From: Candidatus Zhuqueibacterota bacterium
Lineage (GTDB): Bacteria; Zhuqueibacterota; Zhuqueibacteria; Zhuqueibacterales; Zhuqueibacteraceae
Assembly: GCA_022616415.1 (NCBI GenBank)
Contig: JAKEEU010000056.1
Coordinates: forward strand, 1 to 64,000
Direction of reading: 5' to 3'
DNA length: 64,000 nucleotides
This document shows positions 49,442 through 57,998 of this stretch, piece by piece. The translations under genes and the position numbers were made by a program. The number at the start of each line of letters is the position of its first letter. The stretch's first letter is position 1. Under the pieces are notes generated by a model. It saw only the letters and a program-made list of their open reading frames with translations, did not search any database and had not been told where the DNA came from.

Positions 49442-50788
49442 TTATTCGGCCTCCCGCTGGATTGCCGAATCTCCTGCCGCCCCTTGTTGCCGCTTCAACA
49501 CTTCCTGTAATAGATCATCGCGCTGTAAATGCTGAAGCTGCTCCACCCATCGCCAATTCACCGGGCGCACCCGGGCGGTCCCGGTCTCGCCGCCAAGAAG
49601 ATCCTTGCCGATGGTCACAACCCAGCTTCCCGGCTCCACGCCGCGAACCCCGGCTTCCATCCGGCCTTTGGCGATCACCTCGACCGGCACGAACTTAAAA
49701 CTGACCGGAGCCGTGAGCGATGCGGCTTGGCCGTCCGTCATGGCACCAACTGATTCCCCATCCAATGAATCTTGGCTGACATAAATACCTGTGGCACCGG
49801 TCGCCGGATTTTCGTACAAGGCGCTCAGTGGAACCAGCGTAGCCTGCTCGCTTTCGCCGTAATAAATATCCACCGCGACAAACATGCCGGATTTCAAACT
49901 CCCCTCGGGATTCGCCAGGTCGATTTCAGCGTCGGTGCTGTGAGCCACCGGATGCAAGAACGGCGAGATGCGCGTTAATGCCGCGATCATTGAACCGGAT
50001 GGCGCGTTTTCAGTATAGATTTCCGTCCGCTGGCCCGTTTCAATATAATTGAGCATCCGATCCGTCAGCACCACTTGCACCCGAACGTTATCCAGTTGGC
50101 CTAACGTGAACAGCCGAGTGCCGTTGCTCACCAGCATTCCGACCTCCGCATTGCGGTTGCCTACGGTGCCGGCGATGGGAGCGCGAATGACGGTCTGCGA
50201 CAACGTCACTTCGCGTTCATCCACGGTGGCCTGCGCCTGCTCCACGCGCGCCTCAGCCAGCTCAAAATCGGCTTCGGCGGATATGGTTCGCGTCCGGACT
50301 GTTTCCAGCTCGGTGGCACTGACCAATTCTTTTTCCGCCAGCGCTTCGGTCCGCTTCAGCTCAGCTTGAACTTCTTTCAACTGCGCTTCCGCTTGTTTGG
50401 CCTGGGCGACAGCGATCTGATAACCGGCTCTGGCCTGTTTCAACCGTTCCCGAAATTCATTGTCTCGCAGCCGAATCAACGGCTGTCCGCGCTTGACGAC
50501 ATCGCCGTTCTCAACGTGTACTTCAACGATGGCGGCGCTGAGTTCGGGATAAATTTCGACCTGATTCTTCGCTTTCACCACGCCGCTCAACCGCTCGGTC
50601 AAAGGCAAGGTGCCGTGCCGGGCCTGCACCGCTTCGACGGCAGAGAGGAGCTTATTTGCTTCGTTTTCCTGAGAGCCGCCGGACTCACCGGAACAACCGA
50701 ACAGCGCTAGTCCCGTACCGATCAGACTCAGTAAGGCAATGGCGCCTCTTAATTTCAATGCAACATCTCCGCGCTTTGTTGTCATCAT
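49442..50788 (-). CDS. RND efflux periplasmic adaptor lipoprotein
   Basis: The 448-residue protein has a lipoprotein signal (LLSLIGTGLALFGC), a biotinyl-lipoyl-like domain (VEVHVENGDVVKRGQPLIRL), a long coiled-coil hairpin (EFRERLKQARAG ... EKELVSATELE), the second lipoyl half (VIRAPIAGTVGNRNAEVG) and a beta-barrel end. It links the pump to an outer-membrane channel. GGAGAGAC precedes ATG 50788, only 24 bases after the aceE stop, so it is likely co-transcribed with E1. Confidence 0.93.
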   Translation of the reverse strand: MMTTKRGDVALKLRGAIALLSLIGTGLALFGCSGESGGSQENEANKLLSAVEAVQARHGTLPLTERLSGVVKAKNQVEIYPELSAAIVEVHVENGDVVKRGQPLIRLRDNEFRERLKQARAGYQIAVAQAKQAEAQLKEVQAELKRTEALAEKELVSATELETVRTRTISAEADFELAEARVEQAQATVDEREVTLSQTVIRAPIAGTVGNRNAEVGMLVSNGTRLFTLGQLDNVRVQVVLTDRMLNYIETGQRTEIYTENAPSGSMIAALTRISPFLHPVAHSTDAEIDLANPEGSLKSGMFVAVDIYYGESEQATLVPLSALYENPATGATGIYVSQDSLDGESVGAMTDGQAASLTAPVSFKFVPVEVIAKGRMEAGVRGVEPGSWVVTIGKDLLGGETGTARVRPVNWRWVEQLQHLQRDDLLQEVLKRQQGAAGDSAIQREAE

Positions 50789-50812
50789 GTCTCTCCGTGC
50801 GTTAGTATTCCT

Positions 50813-53497
50813 TTAACTGATCATCGGATTGGCTTTCACCGGATCGATCTCCAAATCTTTGATCGCCTGCTTCACGACTTCCGGTTTGATTTTCTCCTCG
50901 CGCGCCAGGCCATACAACGCCGCCAGCGTAATGTAGCGTTCATCCACCTCGAAGAAATCGCGCAATTGCCGGCGGCCGTCGCTGCGGCCAAAGCCGTCGG
51001 TTCCCAGCGAGATCAGCGGCCCGGGAAGCCATTTGGATATGGATTCGGGAAGCGCCTTCACGTAATCCGAAGCGGCAACGAACACGCCTTTGGCGCCTTT
51101 GAGCGCTTGCGAAACAAAAGGAATTTGGGCTTTCTCCTCGGGATGGAGCAAATTCCATCTTTCCGCCATCAGCGCGTCACGATGCAGCTCTTTGTAGCTG
51201 GTCACGCTCCACACGTCGGCGGCAACGTGATACTGCTCTTCGAGAATTTTTTGCGCAGCAATGGCTTTGTTCAAAATCGCGCCGCTGCCGAAAAGCTGGG
51301 CGTGCAGTTTGGCGTTCTTTTTCACCGAGGCCTTGAATTGATAAATTCCCTTGAGAATGCCTTCCTTCACGCCCTCGGGCATGGGCGGTTGCGCGTAAGC
51401 CTCGTTCATTATGGTCAAGTAATAAAACACATTTTCCTGCTCTTCATACATGCGGCGAATGCCGTCTTGAATGATTATCGCCAGCTCGTAGGCAAAGGCC
51501 GGATCATAAGCTTTGATGGTCGGATAAGGATAGGCCAGTATATGGCTGTGCCCGTCTTGATGCTGCAATCCTTCGCCGGCGAGCGTCGTGCAGCCCGCCG
51601 TTCCACCAACCAAAAATCCGCGTGCGCGCATATCACTCGCCGCCCAGATCAAATCGCCGATGCGTTGAAAGCCGAACATGGAGTAATAAATGAAAAACGG
51701 AATGGTGTTGATGCCGTGCGTGGAATAAGCCGTGCCGGCCGCAATAAACGAAGACATCGAGCCGGCTTCGGTGATGCCTTCTTCCAAAATTTGGCCATCT
51801 TTGGCTTCGTGATAATAGAGCAGCGTTTCCTTATCCACCGGCTCATAAAGTTGGCCGGCATGAGCATAGATGCCCACTTGCCGAAACAGCGCCTCCAGGC
51901 CGAAGGTTCGCGCCTCGTCGGGAATGATCGGCACCACGAGCTTGCCGATATCTTTTTCCCGCAAAAGTTTTGCAAGCAGCCTGCCAAATGCCATCGTGGT
52001 CGCCGCTTCGCGGTCTTCCGAGCCTTTATAAAATTCTTCAAAAAATTCATCCGGCGGCGTTTTTAACGGCGCGCTTTTCATTCTTCGCGCCGGAACAAAG
52101 CCGCCGAGCTGCTCTCTTCTTTCGTGCAGATATTTCATCTCCGCACTGTCATCGGCCGGCTTGTAAAAAGGCAGTTTGTCGATCTCCTCGTCGGAAACTG
52201 GGATTCCAAAACGCGAGCGAAATTCCCGCAGCTCTTGTTCGTTCAATTTTTTCTGCTGATGCGTGATGTTCTTGCCCTCGCCGGCTTCGCCCAAGCCATA
52301 GCCCTTGACCGTGCGCGCGAGAATGACGGTGGGAGCGCCTTTGTGCTCCGTTGCGGCTTTGTAAGCGGCATAAACTTTTTCCGGATCGTGGCCGCCCAGG
52401 CGCAATTTCTTGAGCTGTTCATCAGACAGATGCTCCGCCAATTTGAGCAATGGCGGATATTTCCCAAAAAAATGTTGGCGAAAATAATCGCCGCCTTTTA
52501 CGATATAATTCTGATACTCGCCATCGACGATTTCGCCCATTCTTTTCACCAGCAATCCCTCCTTGTCTTTTGCCAAAAGCTCGTCCCATTCGTTTCCCCA
52601 AATCACTTTGATCACGTTCCAGCCCGCGCCGCGAAAGACGGTTTCCAGCTCACGGATGATTTGGCCGTTGCCGCGCACCGGACCGTCCAAGCGCTGCAAA
52701 TTGCAATTCACCACGAAAATCAAATTGTCAAGCTGCTCGCGCGCCGCCAGCGTGATTGCGCCCAGGGCTTCCGGCTCGTCGGTTTCGCCGTCGCCCAAAA
52801 ACGCCCAGACTTTTTCGCCTCGCGCTTTTTTTAAGCCGCGATCCTCGAGATAACGGTTGAAGCGCGCTTGATAAATCGCCATGATCGGGCCGAGCCCCAT
52901 CGACACCGTGGGAAACTGCCAGAAATCCGGCATCAGCCAGGGATGCGGATAAGAAGACAAGCCTATGCTGGGAGGAACTTCGCGGCGAAAATTTTTCAAT
53001 AGCTCGACGGAAATTCGCCCTTCGAGAAAAGCGCGGGCATAATTTCCCGGCGTGGCATGTCCCTGGAAATAAATCTGGTCGCCGCTAAAATCATCCGCCG
53101 CGGCGCGGAAAAAATGATTGTAACCGACTTCATACAGCGTTGCGCACGAGGCATGCGTGGAGATGTGGCCGCCGATGCCGCTTTCCACGCGGTTGGCGCG
53201 CACCACCATGGCCATGGCGTTCCAGCGCACGAGGCTTTTGATGCGCCGCTCTATTTCCCGGCTGCCGGGATACGGCGGCTGCTCCTCCACCGGAATGGTG
53301 TTGATGTAGGGCGTCTGCACCGTAATCGGCAATTTGATGCCGTGCGAATATGCATGGTCTTGCAGCTTGCGCAGCAGCTTCACCGCCCGCTCCGGCCCGC
53401 CGTTTTGAATGACATAATCCAGAGACTCCAGCCATTCGCGAGTCTCGATCTCCGCCGCCTCCGTTTCGTGATTTTGATCGTGCTCTTCAGCGCGCAT
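50813..53497 (-). CDS. aceE: Pyruvate dehydrogenase E1, homodimeric type
   Basis: The 894-residue protein decarboxylates pyruvate with thiamine diphosphate and loads the acetyl group on E2. It has the cofactor motif VWAFLGDGETDEPEALGA ... NCNLQRLDGPV, the N-terminal ESGIGGHISTHASCATLYEV with active-site His residues, and GTDGFGRSDGRRQLRDFFEV near the end, as in E. coli AceE. ATG 53497 (GGGAGCAAATTGCC upstream) starts at the conserved region. It is first in transcription order: E1, adaptor, pump, E2, E3. Confidence 0.95.
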   Translation of the reverse strand: MRAEEHDQNHETEAAEIETREWLESLDYVIQNGGPERAVKLLRKLQDHAYSHGIKLPITVQTPYINTIPVEEQPPYPGSREIERRIKSLVRWNAMAMVVRANRVESGIGGHISTHASCATLYEVGYNHFFRAAADDFSGDQIYFQGHATPGNYARAFLEGRISVELLKNFRREVPPSIGLSSYPHPWLMPDFWQFPTVSMGLGPIMAIYQARFNRYLEDRGLKKARGEKVWAFLGDGETDEPEALGAITLAAREQLDNLIFVVNCNLQRLDGPVRGNGQIIRELETVFRGAGWNVIKVIWGNEWDELLAKDKEGLLVKRMGEIVDGEYQNYIVKGGDYFRQHFFGKYPPLLKLAEHLSDEQLKKLRLGGHDPEKVYAAYKAATEHKGAPTVILARTVKGYGLGEAGEGKNITHQQKKLNEQELREFRSRFGIPVSDEEIDKLPFYKPADDSAEMKYLHERREQLGGFVPARRMKSAPLKTPPDEFFEEFYKGSEDREAATTMAFGRLLAKLLREKDIGKLVVPIIPDEARTFGLEALFRQVGIYAHAGQLYEPVDKETLLYYHEAKDGQILEEGITEAGSMSSFIAAGTAYSTHGINTIPFFIYYSMFGFQRIGDLIWAASDMRARGFLVGGTAGCTTLAGEGLQHQDGHSHILAYPYPTIKAYDPAFAYELAIIIQDGIRRMYEEQENVFYYLTIMNEAYAQPPMPEGVKEGILKGIYQFKASVKKNAKLHAQLFGSGAILNKAIAAQKILEEQYHVAADVWSVTSYKELHRDALMAERWNLLHPEEKAQIPFVSQALKGAKGVFVAASDYVKALPESISKWLPGPLISLGTDGFGRSDGRRQLRDFFEVDERYITLAALYGLAREEKIKPEVVKQAIKDLEIDPVKANPMIS

Positions 53498-53549
53498 GGC
53501 AATTTGCTCCCTTGATTTCACACTTGTTATTGTTAACGATGATTTTTTC

Positions 53550-53657
53550 AACACTGAGCAACGGAGCCGCACGGAGAGTCACGGAGTATGATTCTATTTT
53601 TCTGATGAATTAAGAAGAATCTCCGAGAAACTCAGTGTTCTCTGCGTCTCCGTGTTA
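53550..53657. repeat. Inverted repeat AACACTGAG / CTCAGTGTT with ACGGAG blocks
   Basis: Exact 9-bp arms lie at 53550-53558 and 53631-53639; the flanks hold ACGGAG repeats on both strands (GCACGGAGAGTCACGGAG and TCTCCGTGTT). It lies in the aceE promoter region, between aceE and the BrkB-like gene. Confidence 0.55.
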
Positions 53658-53720
53658 AACAAGACATTGAATAATGCGAAAAACTTGTGGTTTTAGCCTT
53701 ACAATGCAAAATCGAGGTGT

Positions 53721-54692
53721 TTACTTTTGCACAACGTCAACGGCCTCTTGCAATTTTCTTTTTATTTGAGCCGGCAACGGCGAACGTTTTTCCCGGCGCT
53801 CGCGATATAATTGTCCGATGATCGCGCCTAGAATGAAAATGATGGAGGAATAATAAATCCAAAAAACCACGGCGATGCCGAGCATATACGCGCCGTAGAT
53901 TCTTTTCAAATTGACGGCATTCGTGATATATAACCCGAACAATTCCTTCGCTATTTCCCAAAGTATCGCCGTGGAAAAAGCGCTGACAAAAACAACCTTT
54001 TTGGGAAGCCTCTCATTCGGAACCAAAAAATACATGGTGAAAAAGGCGCTAAAGATGATCAAAAAAGAAACGGCGCGTAGCGCGAGGTCGCCGAGGAAAG
54101 TCAGATCGAATTTTTGCAAGAAGCCGACACTGCCGGCAAAGTCGGCCACGATTTGCAGCGCCGGCAAGATGGTGATTGACAGCAGAAAATAAGCCAGCAC
54201 CACCAAAACCAGCCCAAAATCACGCAGCTTGTTGATGAGAATGGAGACGCCGGCATCCACGCGAAAAGCTTGATTCAATATCGTGCGCATGCTGCCAAAA
54301 AGTCCGCTCGCGGCGAAAAACAAACCCACGAGTCCGAATGCGCCCGCCAGATTTTTATATAGCTTGAATTCATCCACCCGGGCAAAAATCAGTTCCTTGA
54401 CAAAGGCGGCGTATTTCTCATAAGGTATGAGGCGATCGACAAAGGCATTGATCTCGTCGGCGACAAACGGTTTTTGCAAGATCAGGCCGACGATCGAAAA
54501 AACGATGAGCACCAGCGGTATAACGCACACAAAAATCGAAAACGACAACCCGTTGGCCATGAAAAAAATATTGTGGGTGTCGCCGCGCGTGTATATGCCG
54601 CCGAGATAATATTTTAAAAACTCGCGAGGAATGTATCGCTTCCAGAACCGCTTGAAAGTGGTAATGATATTTTTCTGCTTGAAAAATGTCAT
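53721..54692 (-). CDS. YihY/BrkB family membrane protein
   Basis: The protein is about 323 residues with six predicted membrane helices, such as LSFSIFVCVIPLVLIVFSIVG, GLVLVVLAYFLLSITILPAL and AYMLGIAVVFWIYYSSIIFI, the YihY/BrkB pattern. The family was once called ribonuclease BN, but is now seen as integral membrane proteins of unknown function. The first in-frame ATG (54761) lies inside a repeat element (54721-54781) that would encode residues 1-14; ATG 54692 is preferred, but neither start has a clear ribosome-binding site. The repeat may have separated the gene from its former leader. Confidence 0.85.
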   Translation of the reverse strand: MTFFKQKNIITTFKRFWKRYIPREFLKYYLGGIYTRGDTHNIFFMANGLSFSIFVCVIPLVLIVFSIVGLILQKPFVADEINAFVDRLIPYEKYAAFVKELIFARVDEFKLYKNLAGAFGLVGLFFAASGLFGSMRTILNQAFRVDAGVSILINKLRDFGLVLVVLAYFLLSITILPALQIVADFAGSVGFLQKFDLTFLGDLALRAVSFLIIFSAFFTMYFLVPNERLPKKVVFVSAFSTAILWEIAKELFGLYITNAVNLKRIYGAYMLGIAVVFWIYYSSIIFILGAIIGQLYRERREKRSPLPAQIKRKLQEAVDVVQK

Positions 54693-54720
54693 GACTTGTT
54701 TGCTGAAACCTGAAAACGTG

Positions 54721-54781
54721 AAGTCGGACTTGCGCGCAAAGCGTTTCAAAATTGTGGACATGCTCGGCGCAAGTCCGACTT
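54721..54781. repeat. AAGTCGGACTTG inverted-repeat element (copy 4)
   Basis: AAGTCGGACTTG (54721-54732) and CAAGTCCGACTT (54770-54781) are exact inverted ends around a 37-base core closely like that of the copy at 27650-27709. It fills the space between the aldehyde dehydrogenase stop (54798) and the BrkB gene and covers the first possible BrkB start. Confidence 0.8.
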
Positions 54782-54797
54782 CGCCGTTACGTCAATC

Positions 54798-56165
54798 TTA
54801 TTTTACATAAATCGTTTTGATATTCACAAATTCTTTGATGCCATAATGCGACAGCTCGCGGCCGTAGCCACTCTCTTTTATACCGCCGAATGGCAAGCGC
54901 GGATCGGATTTCACAAAGGCATTCACGAAGCAGCAGCCAGCCTCCAGCTCGTTTGCCGCAATTCGCTCGCCTTTGGCAACATCGCGGGTGAAGACGGCGG
55001 CGCCCAAGCCGAAGACGGTATCGTTGGCAATGTGAATCGCCTCGGTTTCGTCTTTCGCTGCAATGATGGCGGCCACCGGACCGAACAATTCCTCGTCATA
55101 CGCCGGCATGCCGGGCTTGACGTAAGTGAGCACCGTGGGCGGATAAAATGCGCCTTTGCCTTTGGGAATTTCGCCGCCGAGCAAGCACTTCGCGCCTTTT
55201 TCAATGCTCTGCCGCACTTGGCGATGCAGGTCGTCTCGAAGATCGGGGCGCGCCTGTGGTCCCACTACAGTATCTTCTTGCATGGGATCGCCCGTTTTGG
55301 CCGCCGCCATCTGCTTAACGAAAAGCTGCTCGAATTTTTCCCGTAGCGATTCGACAACGATGAATCGTTTGGCGGCAATGCAACTTTGCCCGGAGTTGAT
55401 GAGGCGGCTGTTGACGCAAGTGGTGACCGTTGCTTCCAGGTCGGCGTCGGCGAGAACGACGTAGGGATCGCTGCCGCCCAGCTCGAGCACGGCTTTTTTG
55501 AGCCTCTCGCCGGCTTTTTTCGCAATGGCTTTTCCCGCCGGCGTGCTGCCGGTCAATGTCGCCGCTTTAACCAGTGGGTTCTCAATCACGGCGTCCACTT
55601 GTTGGCTGCCGATGATGAGCGCGCGAAAAAGATTTTCCGGGAAGCCAGCTTGGCGGAAGATGTCTTCAATAACCAGCGCGCATCCCATAACGTTCGAAGC
55701 GTGTTTCAAGACGCCGGCGTTGCCTGCCATGAGGCCGGGCGCGGCGAAGCGGAACACCTGCCAGAAAGGAAAATTCCAGGGCATCACGGCGAGCACGACG
55801 CCCAAAGGCTGAAAGGTGACGAAGCTTTTGCTGGCGTCGGTGGTGATGATCTCCGGCTGCAAAAATTTTACGGCGTTGTCGGCGTAGTAATCGCAAACCC
55901 ACGCGCACTTTTCCGCCTCGGCTCTGCCGCTGGCAATGGGCTTGCCCATTTCTTGCGTCATTAATTCTCCATAAGAGCCGGCATTGTCGCGCAAAATTTG
56001 GGCGGCCTTTTTCATCAGCTTGGCGCGGTGCGCGAAGCCCGTCTGCCGCCAATCGAGAAAAGCCGCGTGCGCTTTCTCAATGACGCCCTCGACCTCCTGC
56101 GGCGCCATCTTGACATAATCTTTAATTTTTTCGCCGGTGGCGGGATTTATGGATTGGATGGACAT
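54798..56165 (-). CDS. NAD(P)-dependent aldehyde dehydrogenase, succinate-semialdehyde type
   Basis: The 455-residue protein has the catalytic Cys in INSGQSCIAAKRFIVVE, the general base Glu in VLELGGSDPYVVLADADLE, and PWNFPFWQVFRFAAPGLMAGN and LTGSTPAGKAIAKKAG of the cofactor site. Length and motifs fit the short succinate-semialdehyde dehydrogenase (GabD/Sad-like) group, but the substrate is not proved. An orphan copy of the 27604-type promoter lies 320 bases upstream on the same strand and might drive it with a long leader. Confidence 0.9.
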   Translation of the reverse strand: MSIQSINPATGEKIKDYVKMAPQEVEGVIEKAHAAFLDWRQTGFAHRAKLMKKAAQILRDNAGSYGELMTQEMGKPIASGRAEAEKCAWVCDYYADNAVKFLQPEIITTDASKSFVTFQPLGVVLAVMPWNFPFWQVFRFAAPGLMAGNAGVLKHASNVMGCALVIEDIFRQAGFPENLFRALIIGSQQVDAVIENPLVKAATLTGSTPAGKAIAKKAGERLKKAVLELGGSDPYVVLADADLEATVTTCVNSRLINSGQSCIAAKRFIVVESLREKFEQLFVKQMAAAKTGDPMQEDTVVGPQARPDLRDDLHRQVRQSIEKGAKCLLGGEIPKGKGAFYPPTVLTYVKPGMPAYDEELFGPVAAIIAAKDETEAIHIANDTVFGLGAAVFTRDVAKGERIAANELEAGCCFVNAFVKSDPRLPFGGIKESGYGRELSHYGIKEFVNIKTIYVK

Positions 56166-56487
56166 GGGATTCTCTCCTTAAAAAATGTTGTACTCAGAAT
56201 CATCGTTATAAGGCTTGTTTTTCCTTTCTGAAGCAGATCGCGCCAGCTTCATTAAGATAATATGCCAGGGCAATTTTGCAAGACTTATAACATTCAAGCT
56301 TGGGAGCCAATCCGATATGCACGAAATTAAGCCTCGAGGAATAAGGGCCTGCGCCCGGTGCTGGCATTCATGGCCGAAACCAAGGAATATCTGGCTGGTA
56401 AACTGCGCGAATGAGAACTGGCGTGACAGTAGACTTCTACTACGAAATTTCGTTTGTTTAATTTACGACTTTAATGGATGGCAGTCA

Positions 56488-56539
56488 AGAGTAACACCAA
56501 ACATTATAAGTATGCCCCGCGACAACGCGATGTCAGCAG
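56488..56539 (-). promoter_or_regulatory. Duplicated promoter/operator without an adjacent gene
   Basis: This 52-base stretch matches 27589-27640 at all but six positions and keeps the palindrome (56520-56535), the 11-base spacing and the TATAAT (56503-56508) on the minus strand. No gene follows directly; the aldehyde dehydrogenase starts 320 bases on. It is either a relic of a lost gene or a distant promoter. Confidence 0.6.
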
Positions 56540-56564
56540 CCTGTACACTGTTACGTTAATTTTT

Positions 56565-56645
56565 GTAGTCCCACCCCCTTATGGGGCGCCGTAGGAATGG
56601 CAAAGATTCGTATTTGAACAGCCGCCCAAAAGGGGCGGGAACTAC
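56565..56645. repeat. GTAGTC...GACTAC-type inverted repeat (copy 2)
   Basis: It begins GTAGTCCCACCCCCTTATGGGGC and ends GCCGCCCAAAAGGGGCGGGAACTAC, the same design as 46131-46211. Confidence 0.65.
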
Positions 56646-56704
56646 AAAATTCATGGTTATAATGTACTAGCCGTCGTGCGAAAATTTTTTGTTCATTTAA
56701 AAAC

Positions 56705-56767
56705 GCAACCGAACGACCGCGCAACCGAACGACCGCGCATGGGATACGCGGTCGCTCGAACCGTTGC
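56705..56767. repeat. Two tandem copies of a 16-bp unit plus an inverted partial copy
   Basis: GCAACCGAACGACCGC occurs twice in tandem (56705-56720 and 56721-56736). A diverged inverted copy, GCGGTCGCTCGAACCGTTGC, follows at 56748-56767, so the RNA could fold. No spacers are present. Confidence 0.6.
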
Positions 56768-57104
56768 GAAGCGGAAGCGCAGTCAGCTTCGGCTTTGCTG
56801 CTTCTTGCTAGCCTCGAAGCGCTTCTGCATTTCCTCCGGCGAAACGTCCTCCTTAATATTGAAATATTGAAGCCATCACAGAGCTCGCCGGCGGGTGAAT
56901 GTACCGCCTCTGCTTGGACGGCCCTGCTTACTCATAATATAGTGAAAGTCGTGCCAGGAGTATTGGAAAAAATTGACCTCGGAAACGGAAAATTGTGCAA
57001 AAACAGCAAGAATCGGGTTTCCAAACCAATTTTAGTTTTGTATCTTGGAGAAGTCATGGTAACTGGCTCATAGGCGTCAGGCTAAGGGTTTGACGAGCTC
57101 AAAA

Positions 57105-57320
57105 GCCCCGAAGGGGCGGCCTATAAAAACTTGGGGCAACGCCCCAAGATAAAGTTTAGCACACCGCCTCAAGCGCCAACGGCGCGGAATGATGGGCGGG
57201 GGGCAAGGTTTTGAGTCGTCTACGCATTTCGATTTTGCCCTTTCAGGGCTGTCAAACCGCCGATGGTTTTTCTTTCCCAGGGCTATTGCCCTGGGTTAGT
57301 TAATTCTGTCCCTTTGGGGC
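57105..57320. repeat. Cluster of five short GC-rich hairpins
   Basis: GCCCC-GAA-GGGGC (57105-57117), CTTGGGGC-AAC-GCCCCAAG (57130-57148), GCCCT-TTTC-AGGGC (57236-57249), CCCAGGGC-TATT-GCCCTGGG (57276-57295) and CCCTTTGGGG (57311-57320) follow each other. Similar palindrome clusters are widespread intergenic repeats in environmental bacteria. It ends 128 bases before the DUF1203 gene. Confidence 0.65.
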
Positions 57321-57447
57321 ATAAGCTTTACAATCGCATCGGCGTTAGCTTGAAACCTATGGGTTGCTGGCTGTGAGTTATTGTCAATGCCCTTCAGTTC
57401 GTTGCTAATCATTTCAAGCCACAACCATCAGAGAAGGAGAGATTCAA

Positions 57448-57927
57448 ATGAGCAAGTTTAGAATAGTTCCGCTCTCAAAAGAATTTGCAGAACGAATTCG
57501 CCAATCAAGGAAAGATGAGTTTGGCAACGAAGTCATCGAACAGGTCGCCACCGGATATGGGCCGTGCCGGGTTTCCCTGAAGCCGTTTGAGCCAGGAGTG
57601 GATAAGCGTTTACTCTTCAGCCACTCGCCGTTCGCGGAACGGAATGCGTACAATCAGAACGGCCCTATTTTCATTCACACAAAGGAAGTGGAACCGTATG
57701 GCGATATTCACAGGTTTCCGCCGGCGATTAAAGCGGACAAGGTGAATTTTCCGTTGTCACTCATCGGCTATAGCTCCAAACAAAAAATGGTGTTTACAAA
57801 ATTGGTTGGCGATGCCGACGTCGATGAACTGATCGTACAAATTTTCAATGAGCAACCCAAGGTGGAGTTTTTACATGCCCGCAACGCCGAAGCGTGTTGT
57901 TACATCTGCACAATAGAGCGGGCATAA
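57448..57927 (+). CDS. DUF1203 protein
   Basis: The 159-residue protein matches DUF1203: ATGYGPCRVSLKPFEPGVDK near the start, GPIFIHTKEVEPY, and the end FLHARNAEACCYICTIERA with its paired cysteines. Function is unknown. AGAAGGAGAG precedes the ATG. It is the only gene on the plus strand between about 12 and 60 kb, so it stands alone, behind the hairpin cluster. Confidence 0.85.
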   Translation: MSKFRIVPLSKEFAERIRQSRKDEFGNEVIEQVATGYGPCRVSLKPFEPGVDKRLLFSHSPFAERNAYNQNGPIFIHTKEVEPYGDIHRFPPAIKADKVNFPLSLIGYSSKQKMVFTKLVGDADVDELIVQIFNEQPKVEFLHARNAEACCYICTIERA

Positions 57928-57998
57928 CGTATGTACATGCCAGAAGCATTCGACGTATAATGAAAGCCGGGCCGGGAATATTGGAAAAAATTGGCCTC

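Larger units (their letters stand above)
56166..57447. other. Gene desert of 1.28 kb with decayed sequence and repeats
   Basis: I see no convincing gene. It holds a duplicated promoter (56488-56539), a GTAGTC inverted repeat (56565-56645), a 16-bp tandem repeat (56705-56767), and hairpins (57105-57320). A minus-strand stretch near 56780-56850 reads like a protein end (IKEDVSPEEMQKRFEASKKQ), perhaps a gene remnant. A 45-base segment near 56936-56980 recurs at 57953-57997 (both read PG-V/I-LEKI). Confidence 0.6.

Noticed and set aside
56705-56767. Tandem 16-bp repeats as a CRISPR array
   Set aside because: Only two direct copies with no spacers and no cas genes.
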